Assembly: GCA_025890175.1 (NCBI GenBank)
Contig: JANPYM010000003.1
Coordinates: 2,414,795-2,478,794 of the forward strand
Direction of reading: 5' to 3'
Origin: Ciborinia camelliae
Lineage: Eukaryota; Ascomycota; Leotiomycetes; Helotiales; Sclerotiniaceae
Length of the DNA stretch: 64,000 nucleotides
The first letter of the stretch is position 1, and the number at the start of each line of letters is the position of its first letter. Made by a program: the position numbers and the translations under genes. Positions 13,001 to 25,317 of the stretch are shown here, piece after piece. The notes beneath the pieces are model-generated. The model was not told where the DNA came from. It did not search any database and saw only the letters and a list, made by a program, of their open reading frames with translations.

Positions 13001-14073
13001 TATATATTGTCGCATATAGCAAGTCAAACCACAATTAGATACCCAGTAAATATGTAGGATTCGTATTGGATTTGTTCATGTAAATCTAAGTATGGTACAA
13101 ATGAAATGCAATGGGTCAAATCCCTTTCCAAATGTGAAACTGATTTACTAGATAGGGGGGATCCTAACAATAGTGATGATAAATCAACTGTGATGGCTGT
13201 TTGGTATTGTAATTCTCTTTCAAAATACTCAATCAAAAATATCAAGCAAGAAATCATGAATTCTTGCCTCTTCCTTGTTGTATTCCTTCCGATCTCGGTT
13301 CCTAGGTAACCTCTGTTCTGACATTAGATACTACATCCGCCCGTCCCGAGACGGGAAACACCCGAGCATCATCAATGTTATAGTTTTCTCTCCATCACTC
13401 AAACTACAATCCTGTGCAATGCCACCGCCACCCAAATTTGCGATATGCAACAGTATGCAGGCACTTGGAAAGAGCACGATATTTGTGGAGACTAGGAATT
13501 AGATATGCAACACTTTGTTGAGTGGTGTGGAGGGGTGCAGCAGGAGGGATTCTGGGATATGTAATGCCGTGGTGTTTGCAAGGGCGGATGATTAGACAGG
13601 TGATTAGCCTCATCCTTGCATACATACATCCATATGCATGTTATCCTATGGATTAAGCAATAGACCTGCGATATTGACCTAACTTCCTCAGGGTTAGACA
13701 ATAGAAGATACGCAGTTAAGAGTTTGACATCAAAACAATATGAAGTAAAGAAACATTTCATTGCCTTTAAGCATCTTATGTTGTTTCCACACTATGTTAT
13801 CATACAAGCAAGGCCTAAGCCAAAGAGAAAAATCGAATGTACCGTCCAATCCATCCCGTTCATATCCCTCTCAACGCCTTTAAAAAAAAACTGTCAGCGC
13901 GAGACCCCAGCGCTGTTATTGATCCCATGTGCCCATTTTGCAGAATAGAAACAGCGAAACTCGAAAATAAATTTCGAAAAACACCTGCACGCAGATGAAT
14001 ACCTTCAGAAACTCGCGAGCCGGTGCCACAAATACTGTTCCTAAATGATTGTACTCGATGAAAATGAGGAAAA
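10043..14073. other. Gene-poor spacer between the decayed GMC gene and the AT-hook gene
   Basis: Four kilobases with only short, incidental open frames in all six readings and no family I recognise. It contains two TACCTAGGTA palindromes (11328, 12420) and a GGCCGGCCGCGGCG island near 11460. About 13860-14073 is probably the 3' UTR of the AT-hook gene. Confidence 0.5.
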
Positions 14074-15451
14074 TCAAGCCTTAACCTTCTTGGGGCGTCC
14101 ACGAGGAGCAGAAACGGGGGTAGCAACATCATCTGCTTTTCTCTTCTTACTAACAGGGGTGGCGCTTGCTGGGGTATCTGGTGCCTCCTTGGCAGGTCTT
14201 CCTCTCTTTTTACCCGAGCTTGGTGTAGCGACTTCAGCTTCATCAACAACAACCTTGGCTGGTCTGCCTCTCTTTCCTGAGGTCTTCTTCTCAACGGCAG
14301 CAGCTGGAGCCTTCGCCTTTGGAACCTTAGCAGCTTTTGGTTCCTTAGCAGCTTTTGGTTCTTTAGGGGCTTTGGGTGCAGGTTTAGGCTTGGCGATACC
14401 ACTCGCAGGTCGGCCACGTCCACGTCCAGATGGGGCCTTGACTTTCTTCTCACTATCGGGCATGGCTGGACGACCCCGGCCACGGCCACTGGGTGCAGGC
14501 TTCTCCTTTGGTACCAATACCGGCTCTGTCTCCTTGATGATGACGAAAGCAACCTTCTCGATTTGGAGTGGGTTGACACGAAGGCGAGCGGCCAAGGCCT
14601 TTGCGGCGGCGTGGACTTGCTTGAACTCAGCAACATTGTATTTTGGTGTTGGCCTGTGTTCTCCGTCATTGACGAGCCATTTGAAGACTTCATCACTGAA
14701 GAATGTCACATGATCGGGATCACGGACAGCGAGAATGAGAGAGGCAGTAGCAGGTCCAATTCCCATTAATGGCTCCTTGAGTTTGTTGATGACAATGTCA
14801 ATTTCGGTGGGATGGGCTTTGTAGTGGTTGAAAGCATCCTTAGTAGCAGCCTCAACAACCTCATCGGTGTTCTTGCCAACCTTCTTCAGAAAACCTGGAC
14901 GATAGGCACCATGTCGACTAAATCGAAAATTAGTATTGAAATAAATCCAAACAATATTGAAAGGTAGATTTGGACATGAGAAATGATAAAAATAAAACAA
15001 TTTTTTTTCTATTATTTTTTTGGTGATAAGGTGGGAAGGTGAATGACCCCCAAAATTCCGAGCTTTAGAGTTCAAAACGTAGCATCCACCCACCCATAAC
15101 TTGTAAAACAAAATATTGCGAAAAAAGAAAACCATTCAAAATCAAGCAAACAATTTGAGTAGAATAAACTTACAGCTTCCATTCAACCAACTTCAAGATA
15201 TCATCAACAGTGAAAGTGTGTGATCCATCCTTAAATCTCGCTGGCGCCTCAACGTATCTGAATTTATCAAGCTCTTGAAGTGAAGCAACACCTTCCTTTG
15301 CTATAAAGATATAAAATCAACAACAGAATCTTTTGCAAACAAGCAAAGAATTAATAGACTCACCATCCTTTGCGTATTTATTGAGTAAGGCAGGATATCT
15401 TGCCAAAGTTTGGTTGAACTCAGCAAGAGTGATATCATTTGGTGAAGACAT
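14074..15451 (-). CDS. AT-hook DNA-binding protein with a helix-hairpin-helix-like segment
   Basis: Exons complement(15364..15451), complement(15174..15300) and complement(14074..14917) give 352 residues with all phases matching; introns are 63 and 256 nt. The first half is globular. Residues 118-136 (KLKEPLMGIGPATASLILA), followed by D147 in FFSDEVFKWL, resemble the helix-hairpin-helix plus Asp region of HhH-GPD DNA glycosylases; this is a resemblance, not proof of activity. The second half is Lys/Pro/Ala-rich with five AT-hook cores, RGRP at 219, 239, 288, 310 and 344, so minor-groove binding to AT-rich DNA is likely. KKRKADD (329-335) could be a nuclear localisation signal. An upstream in-frame ATG at 15553 would add 34 residues; I prefer 15451 (MSSPNDIT). 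Long opposite-strand frames here are codon shadows of the Lys/Pro/Ala repeats. Confidence 0.85.
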
Positions 15452-15553
15452 GTTGGATTCGTGAGCTCTCACTTCCTCCAAAGGATGTGAAATAGTCAAT
15501 TTTTTTGGACTTCCGAATAGAGGTTGGAGAGAATTTGAAATCGTACGAAGCAT

Positions 15554-16019
15554 TCAAAAACGATTGGGATGATTTATTGATGAATTCGATGGAAGTTTTT
15601 ATTTTATTTTTGAAAATAAATAAATAAAAGTAAAACAGAAAAGAGAAGAGGGGATGCGCGACGCGACGTGAATTTATGTTATGGTAAAAATGTTAATGCT
15701 GTTTTAGGTCTAGCTGGTGATTAGAACGTTACTCAAATCAAGCTAATTCGTATAAATAAGCGAAGCGAATTAAATTAGATTAAACATAATTATCTGATAA
15801 ATGTACCTAGGAGGTAAAATTACAAATGAAATGAAAATTATGAAACAAGACCAAAATAAATAATACCGTAAGCAAAAAAAGTTATTTGCTTCCAGAACTT
15901 CTGCCGGTATTTCTTCTTTCATTCTTATCGAGAAAATCTAAGATACAGATATCTTCAATCTCCTACACTACACCATTTATTAATAACTTCTTAATTCAAT
16001 TTCAATATCATCTTTCAAA
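15554..16019. promoter_or_regulatory. Divergent promoter region between the AT-hook gene and the small zinc-finger gene
   Basis: These 466 bp lie between two divergent starts. They are AT-rich next to the AT-hook gene (AAATAAATAAATAAAA near 15617) and pyrimidine-rich just before the start at 16020 (TTCTTCTTTCATTCTT near 15912), as is common upstream of highly expressed fungal genes. No specific factor site can be assigned. Confidence 0.5.
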
Positions 16020-16687
16020 ATGGGAGGAGGTAACGTAAGTGTTTGTTTTATTTGATTCTCTTGTTTTCTTTCCTGCAGTATTCCCTTATGTGTGGTCAAT
16101 CAGACAAGGCAAAGGATGGAGTGGGAGAAGAGAGATTCTCCAACTTGGCGGCTCAATCCAGTTTTCAACCACAAACTATGATCGTCGCATCTAAGTAATG
16201 GGACCTGACTTTTTCACAGGGCGCAAAAGCAGCTTCCAAGCGTGCACGAAATCAAAAAGATGCTGAGAAGGGTGTCGCAAAGTCGCAACTCAAGGTCAAC
16301 GAGTCGGCGAAGGATATTCAGTGCGACGTTTGCAAGACCACATTCTTGAAGACTACCAGACTTCCTGCGTGAGTATTCCTCTTCATTTGCGATTTATATC
16401 TACGACTTGGCATAATTGCCTGCCCGAAAGAAAGATACGGTTCTTCTGAGGATCATGGGAGAGGGGGATAAATCTGGAAGGAGGGGAGAGTCAAAAGGAC
16501 CTTTGGGAGACCTGCAGCCATTGCCTTCCTCAAAGCATCAAGCCAAGTGCAAAGATCAAATCGAAACTAATATTGATATCCCAATACCAGCCTTACCGAA
16601 CACGCCATGAACAAGCACTCGAAAGGAGCCGAACTCTGCTTCCCCTCGTTCGTCGCCCAGCAGGCTGCAGCACCTGCCAAGAAATAG
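16020..16687 (+). CDS. Small 4F5/SERF-type C2H2 zinc-binding protein
   Basis: Exons 16020..16034, 16220..16368 and 16591..16687 encode 86 residues. The order is a MGGGNGAKAASKRARNQ start, a basic Lys/Arg stretch, and one zinc site with C40, C43, H59 and H64 (CDVCKTTF...EHAMNKH). An Ala/Gln-rich tail ends in AAPAKK. This is the layout of the small eukaryotic 4F5 family with an At2g23090-like C2H2 domain, whose cellular role is poorly defined. The introns, 185 and 222 nt, are far longer than the 50-65 nt usual in this window and together exceed the coding length. Exon 1 has only five codons; its position is fixed by GTAAGT and by the conserved MGGGN start. Confidence 0.9.
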
Positions 16688-17084
16688 ATTATCTACAATT
16701 CTTAGTGCGACGCACCTTGCGGTTTCGTACGACGCAATGACGAAGACACGATATTTTACGGTTGGACAGACGTGGTAGATGAGATTTTTGGGTTTTGATG
16801 AGCGCAGGATTGATATCAATTTGCGAAAAGACGAGAAAGTGATTGGCGTATGGGAGGGAGAGATATAATGGCGTTTTACTCATAAGCTAGCAGACTAGCT
16901 ACTTGAGCCAGAACAATCTGTTTCATATCTACAAATGTGCAAATGTGTGTGCCTTCGAGTGGTGAGGAAGTGATCGGGACTATTCAGAGTGTCCAATGGT
17001 CCGACCACAGGCCAACAATGAGAGGATTTGGATTCTTGAATTCATTTTGAATATTAAATCCTGTTGAGATGATGAATCTCTGGT
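16688..17084. other. Convergent 3' spacer
   Basis: These 397 bp lie between the stop codons of two converging genes and presumably contain both 3' UTRs. No coding frame or striking repeat is seen. Confidence 0.5.
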
Positions 17085-18330
17085 TTATATTTCGGCGGGT
17101 GGAGTAACGGGCAGACTCTTTTGTCTGCGTTCCGCCTCCTGGTCCGCTCTTATATCTGCAAGGATCTCGGGATACCATTTCTCTCCCACATCCACATGGC
17201 TCTTGACCCTATTTCTTAACGTCGCCTCTCCTAGTGTATCCGCCTTTCCGCCCCCTCTGAAAGTAAACTCTACATCATCCAACCTACCCCCAACACCCTC
17301 CAAAACCTTCCTCCTCATCTCCCTAATCTCCCCCTTTACCTCCCCAATCCCCACCTCATTCAACTCCTCAAACCTCGTACTCCCCCTCACCCCCTGAAAA
17401 AATGGCACACTATATCTCGGGCCCTGTCCATACTGAGGACTCAGTACCCTATGCGTAGTACTCATACAAACCCCCTTCGTAAGTGCCTCCATCCCCTGTC
17501 CAATAGCCACCACCAACGTTCCCGCAATTGGTGGACAATCAATCCATTCCCCTCTCAGATTCTGCACTTGTAGTCCCTTCTTATCACCCACTTGCAATAA
17601 ATATGACGTCAACATCGAATCCTTATGCGGGCCCACCCCTTGTCCCTGTTGTTCGGGCTGTAAACCCAATTCCTTCAAATCGGGATATTTAACCACTTTT
17701 AATTTATGCTGTTGATCTTCGTCGAAATATCGCTCGAATGCATTAGCAGGCAATCCAATAGCTTCTGCGATTAAACTAGTGAAGAATATGGATATATCTC
17801 CCATTTGCGAAATGTATTGTTCGAAGACGGGACGGAAATTGGGGAGATGGGAGGGAGAGGGCCATAGATTTGGCGCAAGGAGATTGTAGTATGGGGGATC
17901 GGTGGGGGTTGGAATGGGGTGAGGTGTGGAGAGATCGATTTGTTCGCGCTGATCGATTGCGTGGGCTGTGATTTCGGCGGAGAGAGGGGAATAGCCAAGG
18001 AATGAGGGAGCATTGACCATTTGAATTTTGGTTCTGAGGGTGAGGTTAGCTGATCAGAGGTTCCTACATTTTATCCAAGTAACTGATCGACCAGAAAGAA
18101 TCGTAAATGGCAACGCCGAGCTCAACATACTTTTCCTCCAAAGGAATATCAAAGAATTTCACCCCCTCCGTCACAACATTATCTATTAACTCCTGATCTA
18201 TCCCAATATTCTTGAGGTATAAGAATCCCACTTCGAGTAATGCATGGCGCAGCTGATCTAAAAACACGGGCTTGGTTTCTGAGGATCTGGCGAGGGAGAG
18301 GTCAAGAATTGGAATATTGGTGAAGGACAT
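17085..18330 (-). CDS. 2-oxoglutarate/Fe(II)-dependent dioxygenase (isopenicillin-N-synthase-like)
   Basis: Exons complement(18131..18330) and complement(17085..18033) give 382 residues; the 97-nt intron has GTATGT and CTCAG ends. The N-terminal DIOX_N-type segment begins NIPILDLS and includes LRHALLEVGFLYLKN. The catalytic jelly roll keeps the iron triad H203-x-D205 (GPHKDS) and H261 (STTHRVLS), and the 2-oxoglutarate anchor R273-x-S275 (PRYSVPFF), so the enzyme should be active. Members hydroxylate, desaturate or cyclise small molecules; the substrate cannot be read from the sequence. There are no biosynthetic neighbours, so a stand-alone metabolic role is more likely than a cluster role. 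Acidic and basic C-terminal residues after about 300 look lineage-variable. Confidence 0.88.
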
Positions 18331-18791
18331 TATATTACGGAGGAGTTGAGTTTTTGTATGATAGAGAAAATGAGAGGGTGATAATTATATTGTAGAGATG
18401 GAAACTTTTCGTATAAGATAGACATGGGGATAGGATCACCAATTTGCTAGTAACATGGTGTGATGTTACCTACCTACTCCAAGCAATGCTTAGTGAACAA
18501 TCCATAAATGGGAAGTGGGGTGCAGGTTGATTCCGTAATATGGCGCGATCTATATAGAACGGCCCCTAACGATAAGATAGGTATGTAACCGTTGAAGGGG
18601 ATCTCACAAAGAAAATGAAGCACATCAAAAATATTAACATTTCATTCCAAGTCGAGGAAAATTTGCCAAAGTCTGCAAGGTATAAAAACACTTTTATGCT
18701 CTGTACAGCCATATACAAAGCTCCCTAACGCTCAAAGTTTATAAACCGCCCTCGCTATGCCAGCTTAAAGTATGGAAACCATTAAAATTCA
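18331..18791. other. Spacer: dioxygenase promoter and UTP17 3' region
   Basis: Both flanking genes read leftward, so this 461-bp stretch combines the UTP17 3' UTR with the upstream region of the dioxygenase. No coding frame is seen. Confidence 0.5.
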
Positions 18792-21700
18792 TTACACCAT
18801 CTTCTCCAAAGGTTTACTAGAAAACAATCCTGCCACTTGATAGAACATCTCCTCCAGAGGGGGCAAAGCGAAAGCCGGCCCAATATCAAATACACCTGAA
18901 AGTTCTTGTTGTGTCACAACAGGCGTATCGTCATCATCCTCGATGACTGTAGGCGATTCAGGTTGAGCTTCTTCCGCTTCATCTTCAACATCTTCAATCA
19001 TTTGGAGTAGATCACCGGTTGATTCATCTGCAATTGTGTCTAATTGAAGATCAGAAGTTGATTGGGCCAATGCAGTCATTGGTTGTGTGCCCTTCTTCAT
19101 CACATTTCGAATTTCAGCAGCTCCATCAAGGACGAGGAATCCTTCCGAGTCCTCGGTAGGTATAATAGCCGAAATCGCAGTTTCAAAGCACTGGGTCAAT
19201 AGTGGCACTTGACTGTCCTGACAAAAGACTGCAAACCCGGAATACGTTGGCGGGAAGGTTTGTTCTCTAAGCTCCTCCGCTGACGGAGGTGTAAATCTCA
19301 TTGGTATAGAGACTGCAAATGTGCGACTATTTCGATTGATTGCCAAATGCATCATCTCGATCTTCTGTATAATATGCATGCGCGTGAGGGATTTGTATAG
19401 CTTTAAGCTGTATCTCAATTGGTCCGAAACCAAATCATGTACACGAATTGAATCGGACAGGGTTATAAGATCTCTACCCAGGATCTCCATGGCCACAATG
19501 CTACCTTCAAACAAGCCGTGCTGTGAAGCTGTGATGGAGCCCTGTTCGGGATCGATCATGTGAACCGTTCCGTTTTCGCCAAATGCTGCGGCTAATATGG
19601 AGCCATCATCCGCGAACGCTACAGCACCGTTATAAGGCGTGCTGCGCGAGTAGTCATCGGTAAGCTCTGACTTCTCGAGTTGAATCTCATGCTGGCAGTG
19701 CCAGTTTTTGAGTGCGTTTCCTTTTCCGTCCTTAACTGCAATGCCATCTCTTTTTCGAGTTTTTGGGACCCATGTACGCACAATACTGTCTTCTCCTATG
19801 GTAGAGAATCTCAGGGAGCTAGGGTCTGTAGCGAGGCCTAGAATTTGGCCTGCCCCAGGCGCGGCATCGCTTGCCATATGAGGAGTATTAATCCGCGATA
19901 CTAATTCCCATGTCTGGGCCGCTTCTTTCCACTGCCAAAACTTCAAACAGATTTCGCGTCTCAGTTTGAGCTCGGCAAACGGGTTTGTAATTTGATGCTG
20001 AATGAAATCGAGGTCGGCATGAGAAGGAGTCCACTCATCGACAGTAGCAAGCCAGAGTCCATCGTGAGACTTCTGAATATGGGTGATTCTGGGTTCCGAG
20101 ATTGGAAGAGCAGTAGGCGTCTCGTTGATACTGGTGACATTCGTCCTTGTAAGGGCTTGCTTTGACACATTATGCCCGGCACTAAGATCATATGTTTGTA
20201 AGAACGAACAATTCCTAACCGGAGCTTCGTAAAATGGCACTTCTGGATTTTGTCCAACACCGAGTAACAAATGAGAAGGGTTTGCAGAACTAATAACGGC
20301 AGGTGTCCGCTGTACAACGTGAAACTTGTAGAAATGGGATTTGGCTCTCTGCACTTCATCCTCTTGAGGTTCGGCGTATTGGGTAACGCTAGATTGGATG
20401 CCAGCAAAATTCGCCGTTGGTTCGAGTTCGGCGGTAGACAAAACCATTGCAGAGTTGTCAGCAAGCTGGATGCCGTATGAAGACCCAGAAGGAGACACGA
20501 CCACATTCAGAATAGTCGATGTCATATGAGGCAAGAACTGCTTCTTTCCGGTATCCAATTGCCAAAGTACGAGGACTGTCTCGCTACCTGCAGATATAAT
20601 GTAGTTTCCTGTCATCAGGTCAGCTCAGGCAATGCTAGGTAGTAATGCAAAAATATACGTACCATCCAGGGACCACTTCACGGTCTGGACACCTTTTCGG
20701 TGCCAATGTAATCTTGATGGCACAAGGTTGATCATGGAAGCGTAATTTTTATTTTCTGATTGTACGAGATTGCCTAACAAGTCGCGATGTATGAATATGG
20801 CTCCTTTCGCATCACCAACCACCACATCAACAATTGGTATCTTTTTCGGTATATTCCTGTCATCGGTACTTGTTCTAGGATATACTCGTGCATCCAAGGA
20901 CATTATAGGGCCAGTCGAATCAAATGCACGGAATACGTATCTAACCTTGTCAGTAGTATCAAAATCCAAGTTTCGAACATGACCGAGTAAAACACTTTTT
21001 CCAGACGCTGCGAGAAGCACAGAGCCTTCATTGGCAGTTTTTAGGTAGTTGATTGGCGTTTTGGAAGTATATATGGTTCTTGCGACTGTTTGTATAGGCG
21101 ACCCAGGCTGAGTCAATTCATTCGCAGTAATTCGCCAGCCGCCGTCCTTCTTGACCTCGGTCGTGAACACCACATCTCTTCGTCGCCCCGCGGATACCAT
21201 GGAGGCAACAGTCATATGAATACATCCGGTCGACGAAATCTTCCAAGATTGATCATTGCCAATTCCTGAAGTCCAGTCCAGGCGGTATATAGCCCCATCA
21301 GACAAGGCTGCCCAAACAATGTTGGAATCAGTGGGTGAGAGTTCGTATGCGACTATGTGAGCGAAAGGATGTTTTGAATGGTCAAATTTGATCGTTCGAG
21401 TGAGGAGAGAATCGGAGGTTGAGTAGACGAGAAGGCTCATTCGGTTTGCTAAGATCATATTTCTTGATTCCAGTCAGCAATTTAGTTTATCGTTAAGGAG
21501 AAAATAATGTCATACTTCTCATCTTTTGTAAACACAGGATCTGCATCAATCATCCGGCCGCCAACGGGTTCGGAGATTCTCCAACTTTGATCTTTCACTG
21601 GTTTGGGAGCCTGTGGAATTTTCTTTTCCCAGATTTCCTTCTTCGGCTTAAATCCGCGTTTTGCTTGCGAATCCGCTGGCTGTGATGGCATATCCTCGAA

Positions 21701-21928
21701 AAGATCCTCAAAATCAATAGCCTCTGTTGATTCTAATTCATCTTCACCATGCACGCCATTGACCTGAGCCAATTCCTTTCCCTTCCCCAGCGCTTCGAAA
21801 ATATCAAATCCGCCATTGCTCTGGCCAAACTTCGTAACTGGGTCCGCAGATTCTGAGGTAGGTTTGGTCCGTTTTGGAATATCCGCTACCTCTGTCTGGC
21901 CTCTTTTGCGCTTCAATATTGAAGCCAT
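18792..21928 (-). CDS. UTP17: U3 snoRNP/t-UTP WD40 protein Utp17 (Nan1; WDR75 orthologue)
   Basis: Exons complement(21516..21928), complement(20663..21462) and complement(18792..20608) encode 1009 residues; introns are 53 and 54 nt and all phases agree. The start is ATG 21928 (MASILKRKRGQ); the frame extends upstream only with a non-ATG codon. The N-terminal 130 residues are charged. Two WD40 propellers follow. The junction of exons 2 and 3 encodes KWSLDG/NYIISAGSETVLVLWQLDTGKK, the most conserved stretch of WDR75/Nan1 proteins. The C-terminus is acidic, around ADESTGDLLQMIEDVEDEAEE. Utp17 belongs to the t-UTP subcomplex, which loads on nascent pre-rRNA and is needed for small-subunit processome assembly in the nucleolus. 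It is divergent from RPB10. Confidence 0.92.
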
Positions 21929-22146
21929 GGCGTTGTCAAGAGATCTTGTCACTTTGAAGAGTTCACGATTGAGATTGGCAAACGCGAGGTAGAAGCTCTG
22001 AACTTTTTTTATTTTTTACTTTAGCGAGATAGCGATAAAGAAAAAAGTTCTCGGCCTCACCTCACGCGAATGACTTCAACTCAAATCTTATCAACCACAA
22101 CATCATCGCAGACCTTTACATCAACATCTACATACAATACATCAAA
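21929..22146. promoter_or_regulatory. Compact bidirectional promoter UTP17 / RPB10
   Basis: Only 218 bp separate the two start codons. The stretch has a T-rich run (AACTTTTTTTATTTTTTACTTT near 21998), TAGCGAGATAGCGATA near 22023, and ATCATCGC (22104-22111), which matches 7 of 8 bases of the reverse complement of the PAC element (GCGATGAG) known from yeast ribosome-biogenesis promoters. The short distance supports shared control; PAC function here is speculative. Confidence 0.6.
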
Positions 22147-22576
22147 ATGATTATTCCAGTTCGTTGCTTCTCTTGCGGAAAGGTAAATTACGCCAAGCAG
22201 TATGCACGAGATTTATGCGCTGACCGCTAGATTAGGTTACTGGAGATATCTGGGAACGATATGTCAAGCTTATTGATGAGGGAGTCAACGACGGGTTAGC
22301 CACAATCCTACGCATTTTCCTCATTTCGTTTATTAATATGTTGTCTTAGTGATGCTATGGATGAGCTCACCCTTAAGAGATATTGCTGCCGTCGCATGAT
22401 TATGACCCACGTTGATCTCATCGAGAAACTTCTTAGGTACAAAACACATCCCCATTACTGCGGCAGAGGAACAAAGAAATCGAGAGACACCTTTTGGCGT
22501 TTCCTCATTTACTGACCAACCCACTAGATACAATCCTGCGGAACGAGATGCGAAAAAGGCCGCCTTGAATGGTTAG
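22147..22576 (+). CDS. RPB10: RNA polymerase I, II and III shared subunit Rpb10 (ABC10-beta)
   Basis: Four exons, 22147..22182, 22236..22294, 22350..22436 and 22528..22576, encode 76 residues, close to the near-invariant family length. Introns are 53, 55 and 91 nt. The protein begins [12 protein letters not shown] and has the atypical zinc site C7, C10, C44, C45 (RYCCRRM). It is a small core-assembly subunit common to the three nuclear RNA polymerases. The reading through all three splices reproduces the family sequence without gaps, so the model is essentially certain. Confidence 0.97.
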
Positions 22577-25317
22577 ATTAAATTGATACAACGACCTTCT
22601 ACTCGTATACACCTCGATTCGGATAACCTCAATTGATGGTTGATAACCATTTGGCTCACTCGGAAGAAGCGCGGTATGCGATTAGACAATGGTGGTCATG
22701 GAGGAGGAGACAAATGGTATAGGCGTTGATTGGAGCTTATAATCCAAATACTGCAGATTTTGGCGTGGGCGTTTCAGGGCTGCACCCAACGGTGCTTGGT
22801 ATGTAGTGGAATTTTACGAGCGGTGTTGCTTTTCTACCCGGAGGAGTGGAGAGATAATATTTGGGGCTCATCGGATTTCCAAAATCAAGGATCATTTCCA
22901 ACATATCCAACACAATACAAAAGTGATGCATTGTTGTTTGTTTTGGGATACTACCAGACACTCGTCAGACGCCCAAGGTAATACAATCGACAATTGCTGG
23001 GACAAGTTGTCCCAAGGAACTGGTTGTCTTATTATGCATGTACAACGCATACAATTTGGGCCAGTCTGAGGTATTGATGTGGGTGGAGTGCACTTAAATC
23101 TGACAAGCCACTAACGAGGAAATTCAACTTCACCCACTCAAGAGCTTACTCTACCAATAAGGATTTTAGATTTTCATAGGATCGATAATCGATGGGTGGC
23201 ATCTTATAGCCTCATGCAATGCAGAGAATTGAAAAAAAAGCTGGCGTGTCCGTAAGGCTAGAAGCGGCGGAGCAATGTTGGTGCAAACTTGCATCAAACT
23301 TCGGCGACGCGTATTACTCGATTCCAATAAGTTGTCGGTGCGAGAAACGAAACTCGTCGAATCAGAGAAAATATGGGGAGCTGGGACCTCGCATGAATTG
23401 AACCAAGGCTTAGAATGGTCTGAAGAGAGGGGGAATTTTGCAACAGAGGAACTCGTCAACCGTCACTTGGAGGGCATTGACAAAGACCAGGATATAGTCA
23501 TATTTTAATCAACGGAATGGACCACCAGATAGAGAATATCATCCCGTGTAGCCAGTCTAGAATATCCGTTCTGCTCATGCTGGTGCATTTATCTCCTTGA
23601 ACGAGGATGACCAGCCGACCGTCTAACTGACCTGGTGCCATTCCCGTGGTTTCGGATCCGCTTATAAGCCTATCCGAAAGAACCCCAAATATTGACAGCG
23701 AACTTCATAATGAACCCATCTTGGACAATAAATGAAGCTATCAATACCTAGGTATTGTCATGATAGACCCAGCCATCTGGTCTACAATTACAACTGTTAG
23801 ATTGATTGCCAATGTTTGTTCTTTCTTGACGATTGACACTTTCTCTTCGTTCTTCTCCCATGGTGCCTTTACAAGCTTCGAGGCATAGAATATCATGAGA
23901 TAGGTACTTTTAACGTTGGTTAAAATGCTCCTTATGTATGAATCAGGAAATGGTCTCCCGATCTATAGAATGTGTGATAATCTGAAATTAGTTACCGGTG
24001 TGTATACGGAGTACATGCGTAAATCTCATGTTTCGAATTGAGATCTTCCATCTCTCTGTAGTAATCCGTAACTAGGTTACGTCCAGGATAAAAGGAATGT
24101 ATGTCAGACGTTGTCAGTTGAGCATAAATTGTATGTAGATACAAATATACTCGGCCTACACTCCAAGTTGTGTTCACTGCTCACCCTGTCTTGTTTGAAG
24201 CCGTTAAAACTTAAAAAGTATATCTGAAAGATAAACTTGTAAGCGCCCATCATGCTTGTAGCCCGCATATATGCAAGCGGGGGAGGATCAAAAGACATGG
24301 TTTGATAAATATAATTGGTTGAACTTTGATTCTACTTGCATGAGAAAAAGCCATGATGGTACCTACTAATCATTATCTACGCGTACAACAGCGTTTGGCT
24401 ACTTCATGAAGTCAATGATATTATTAGCCTATTGTAATGTTCCAAGGTTTGCTTTATTCTGCTCATTTTTTGTCCCGCTTTGGGAGGATATTATAGTATA
24501 TTGCATATTACATATAATAATTTTTTGGTACTCATCGCGACAAGAGAACCAACGATTTCGTTTGTTTTGTATACTGATATACCTGCATAATATACCTGGG
24601 TATGTATCTATTCGCGACAATAATAATCCCAATCCCAACCCCATACTCATAAGTTATAACGCGTGGAAAAAAAACAAAACAAAAAACAAGAGCTCCATTC
24701 TCTTCTCTTTTCCGTATTATTGGCTGGGTTAGACATCATCCTGATTCTCGCATCCTCGCTCCATCTTTCCCCCACAGGGAAAATCAACCCCCGCCGACAC
24801 CAACGCGCGAAACTCACCAAACTTATATTGAACCTTGGAATGATTTGAATCCTCCCAAGAGACGTAACTTTGCGGCACAGCGCCGCTAGCCTAGCCTACT
24901 CATCAATAATCATCAGATACTTCCAAACCCTGCCTATCTTGTGAATCTGAGCGTTCAAGATTTGTTATTATTATTTTTGGCTACACGCATCCACGCATCC
25001 GCGCATCATCCACTCATTCTCCGTACTAAATTCCTTACTATTATATATTTCTTGTGGTGCCAACATTTCTGCTAGAATTCCGAAGCCTTGAGCTTGGAAG
25101 TTGGAGCTCTTGACCCGCGCCAGAGCTTCCTCTAATTCAGCCTCAGTGTCTTTCGACCCACTTCAACGTCTGCAGCTTATCACCCCTCCAAGACCTGGCG
25201 TTGTAAGCATTGCCATCTCTTCTTTATACTTGAGGATTGAGGTCCCACCCAGGATAGTCTTCTATCAACAGTGCGAGCTTCTTATCATTCTTATTGGAGC
25301 CTAACACTACGATAAAA
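22577..25317. other. Spacer between RPB10 and the DUF7624-like gene
   Basis: A 2.7 kb stretch without a recognisable gene. Short frames (for example 22737-22961 minus and 24406-24732 plus) show no domain and poor coding character. It contains a TACCTAGGTA palindrome at 23745. The last 400 bases, rich in C and T (CGCATCCACGCATCCGCGCATC near 24985), look like the promoter and leader of the next gene. Confidence 0.5.

Noticed and set aside
14045..14713. 222-codon frame on the plus strand (and a 278-codon second minus frame, 13860-14696) across the AT-hook gene
   Set aside because: Both are codon shadows of the Lys/Pro/Ala-rich AT-hook coding exon, which has spliced phase agreement and recognisable RGRP motifs.
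23385..23410. Possible minus-strand tRNA T-arm (GGTTCAATTC)
   Set aside because: The flanking bases do not form a T-stem and no cloverleaf fits.
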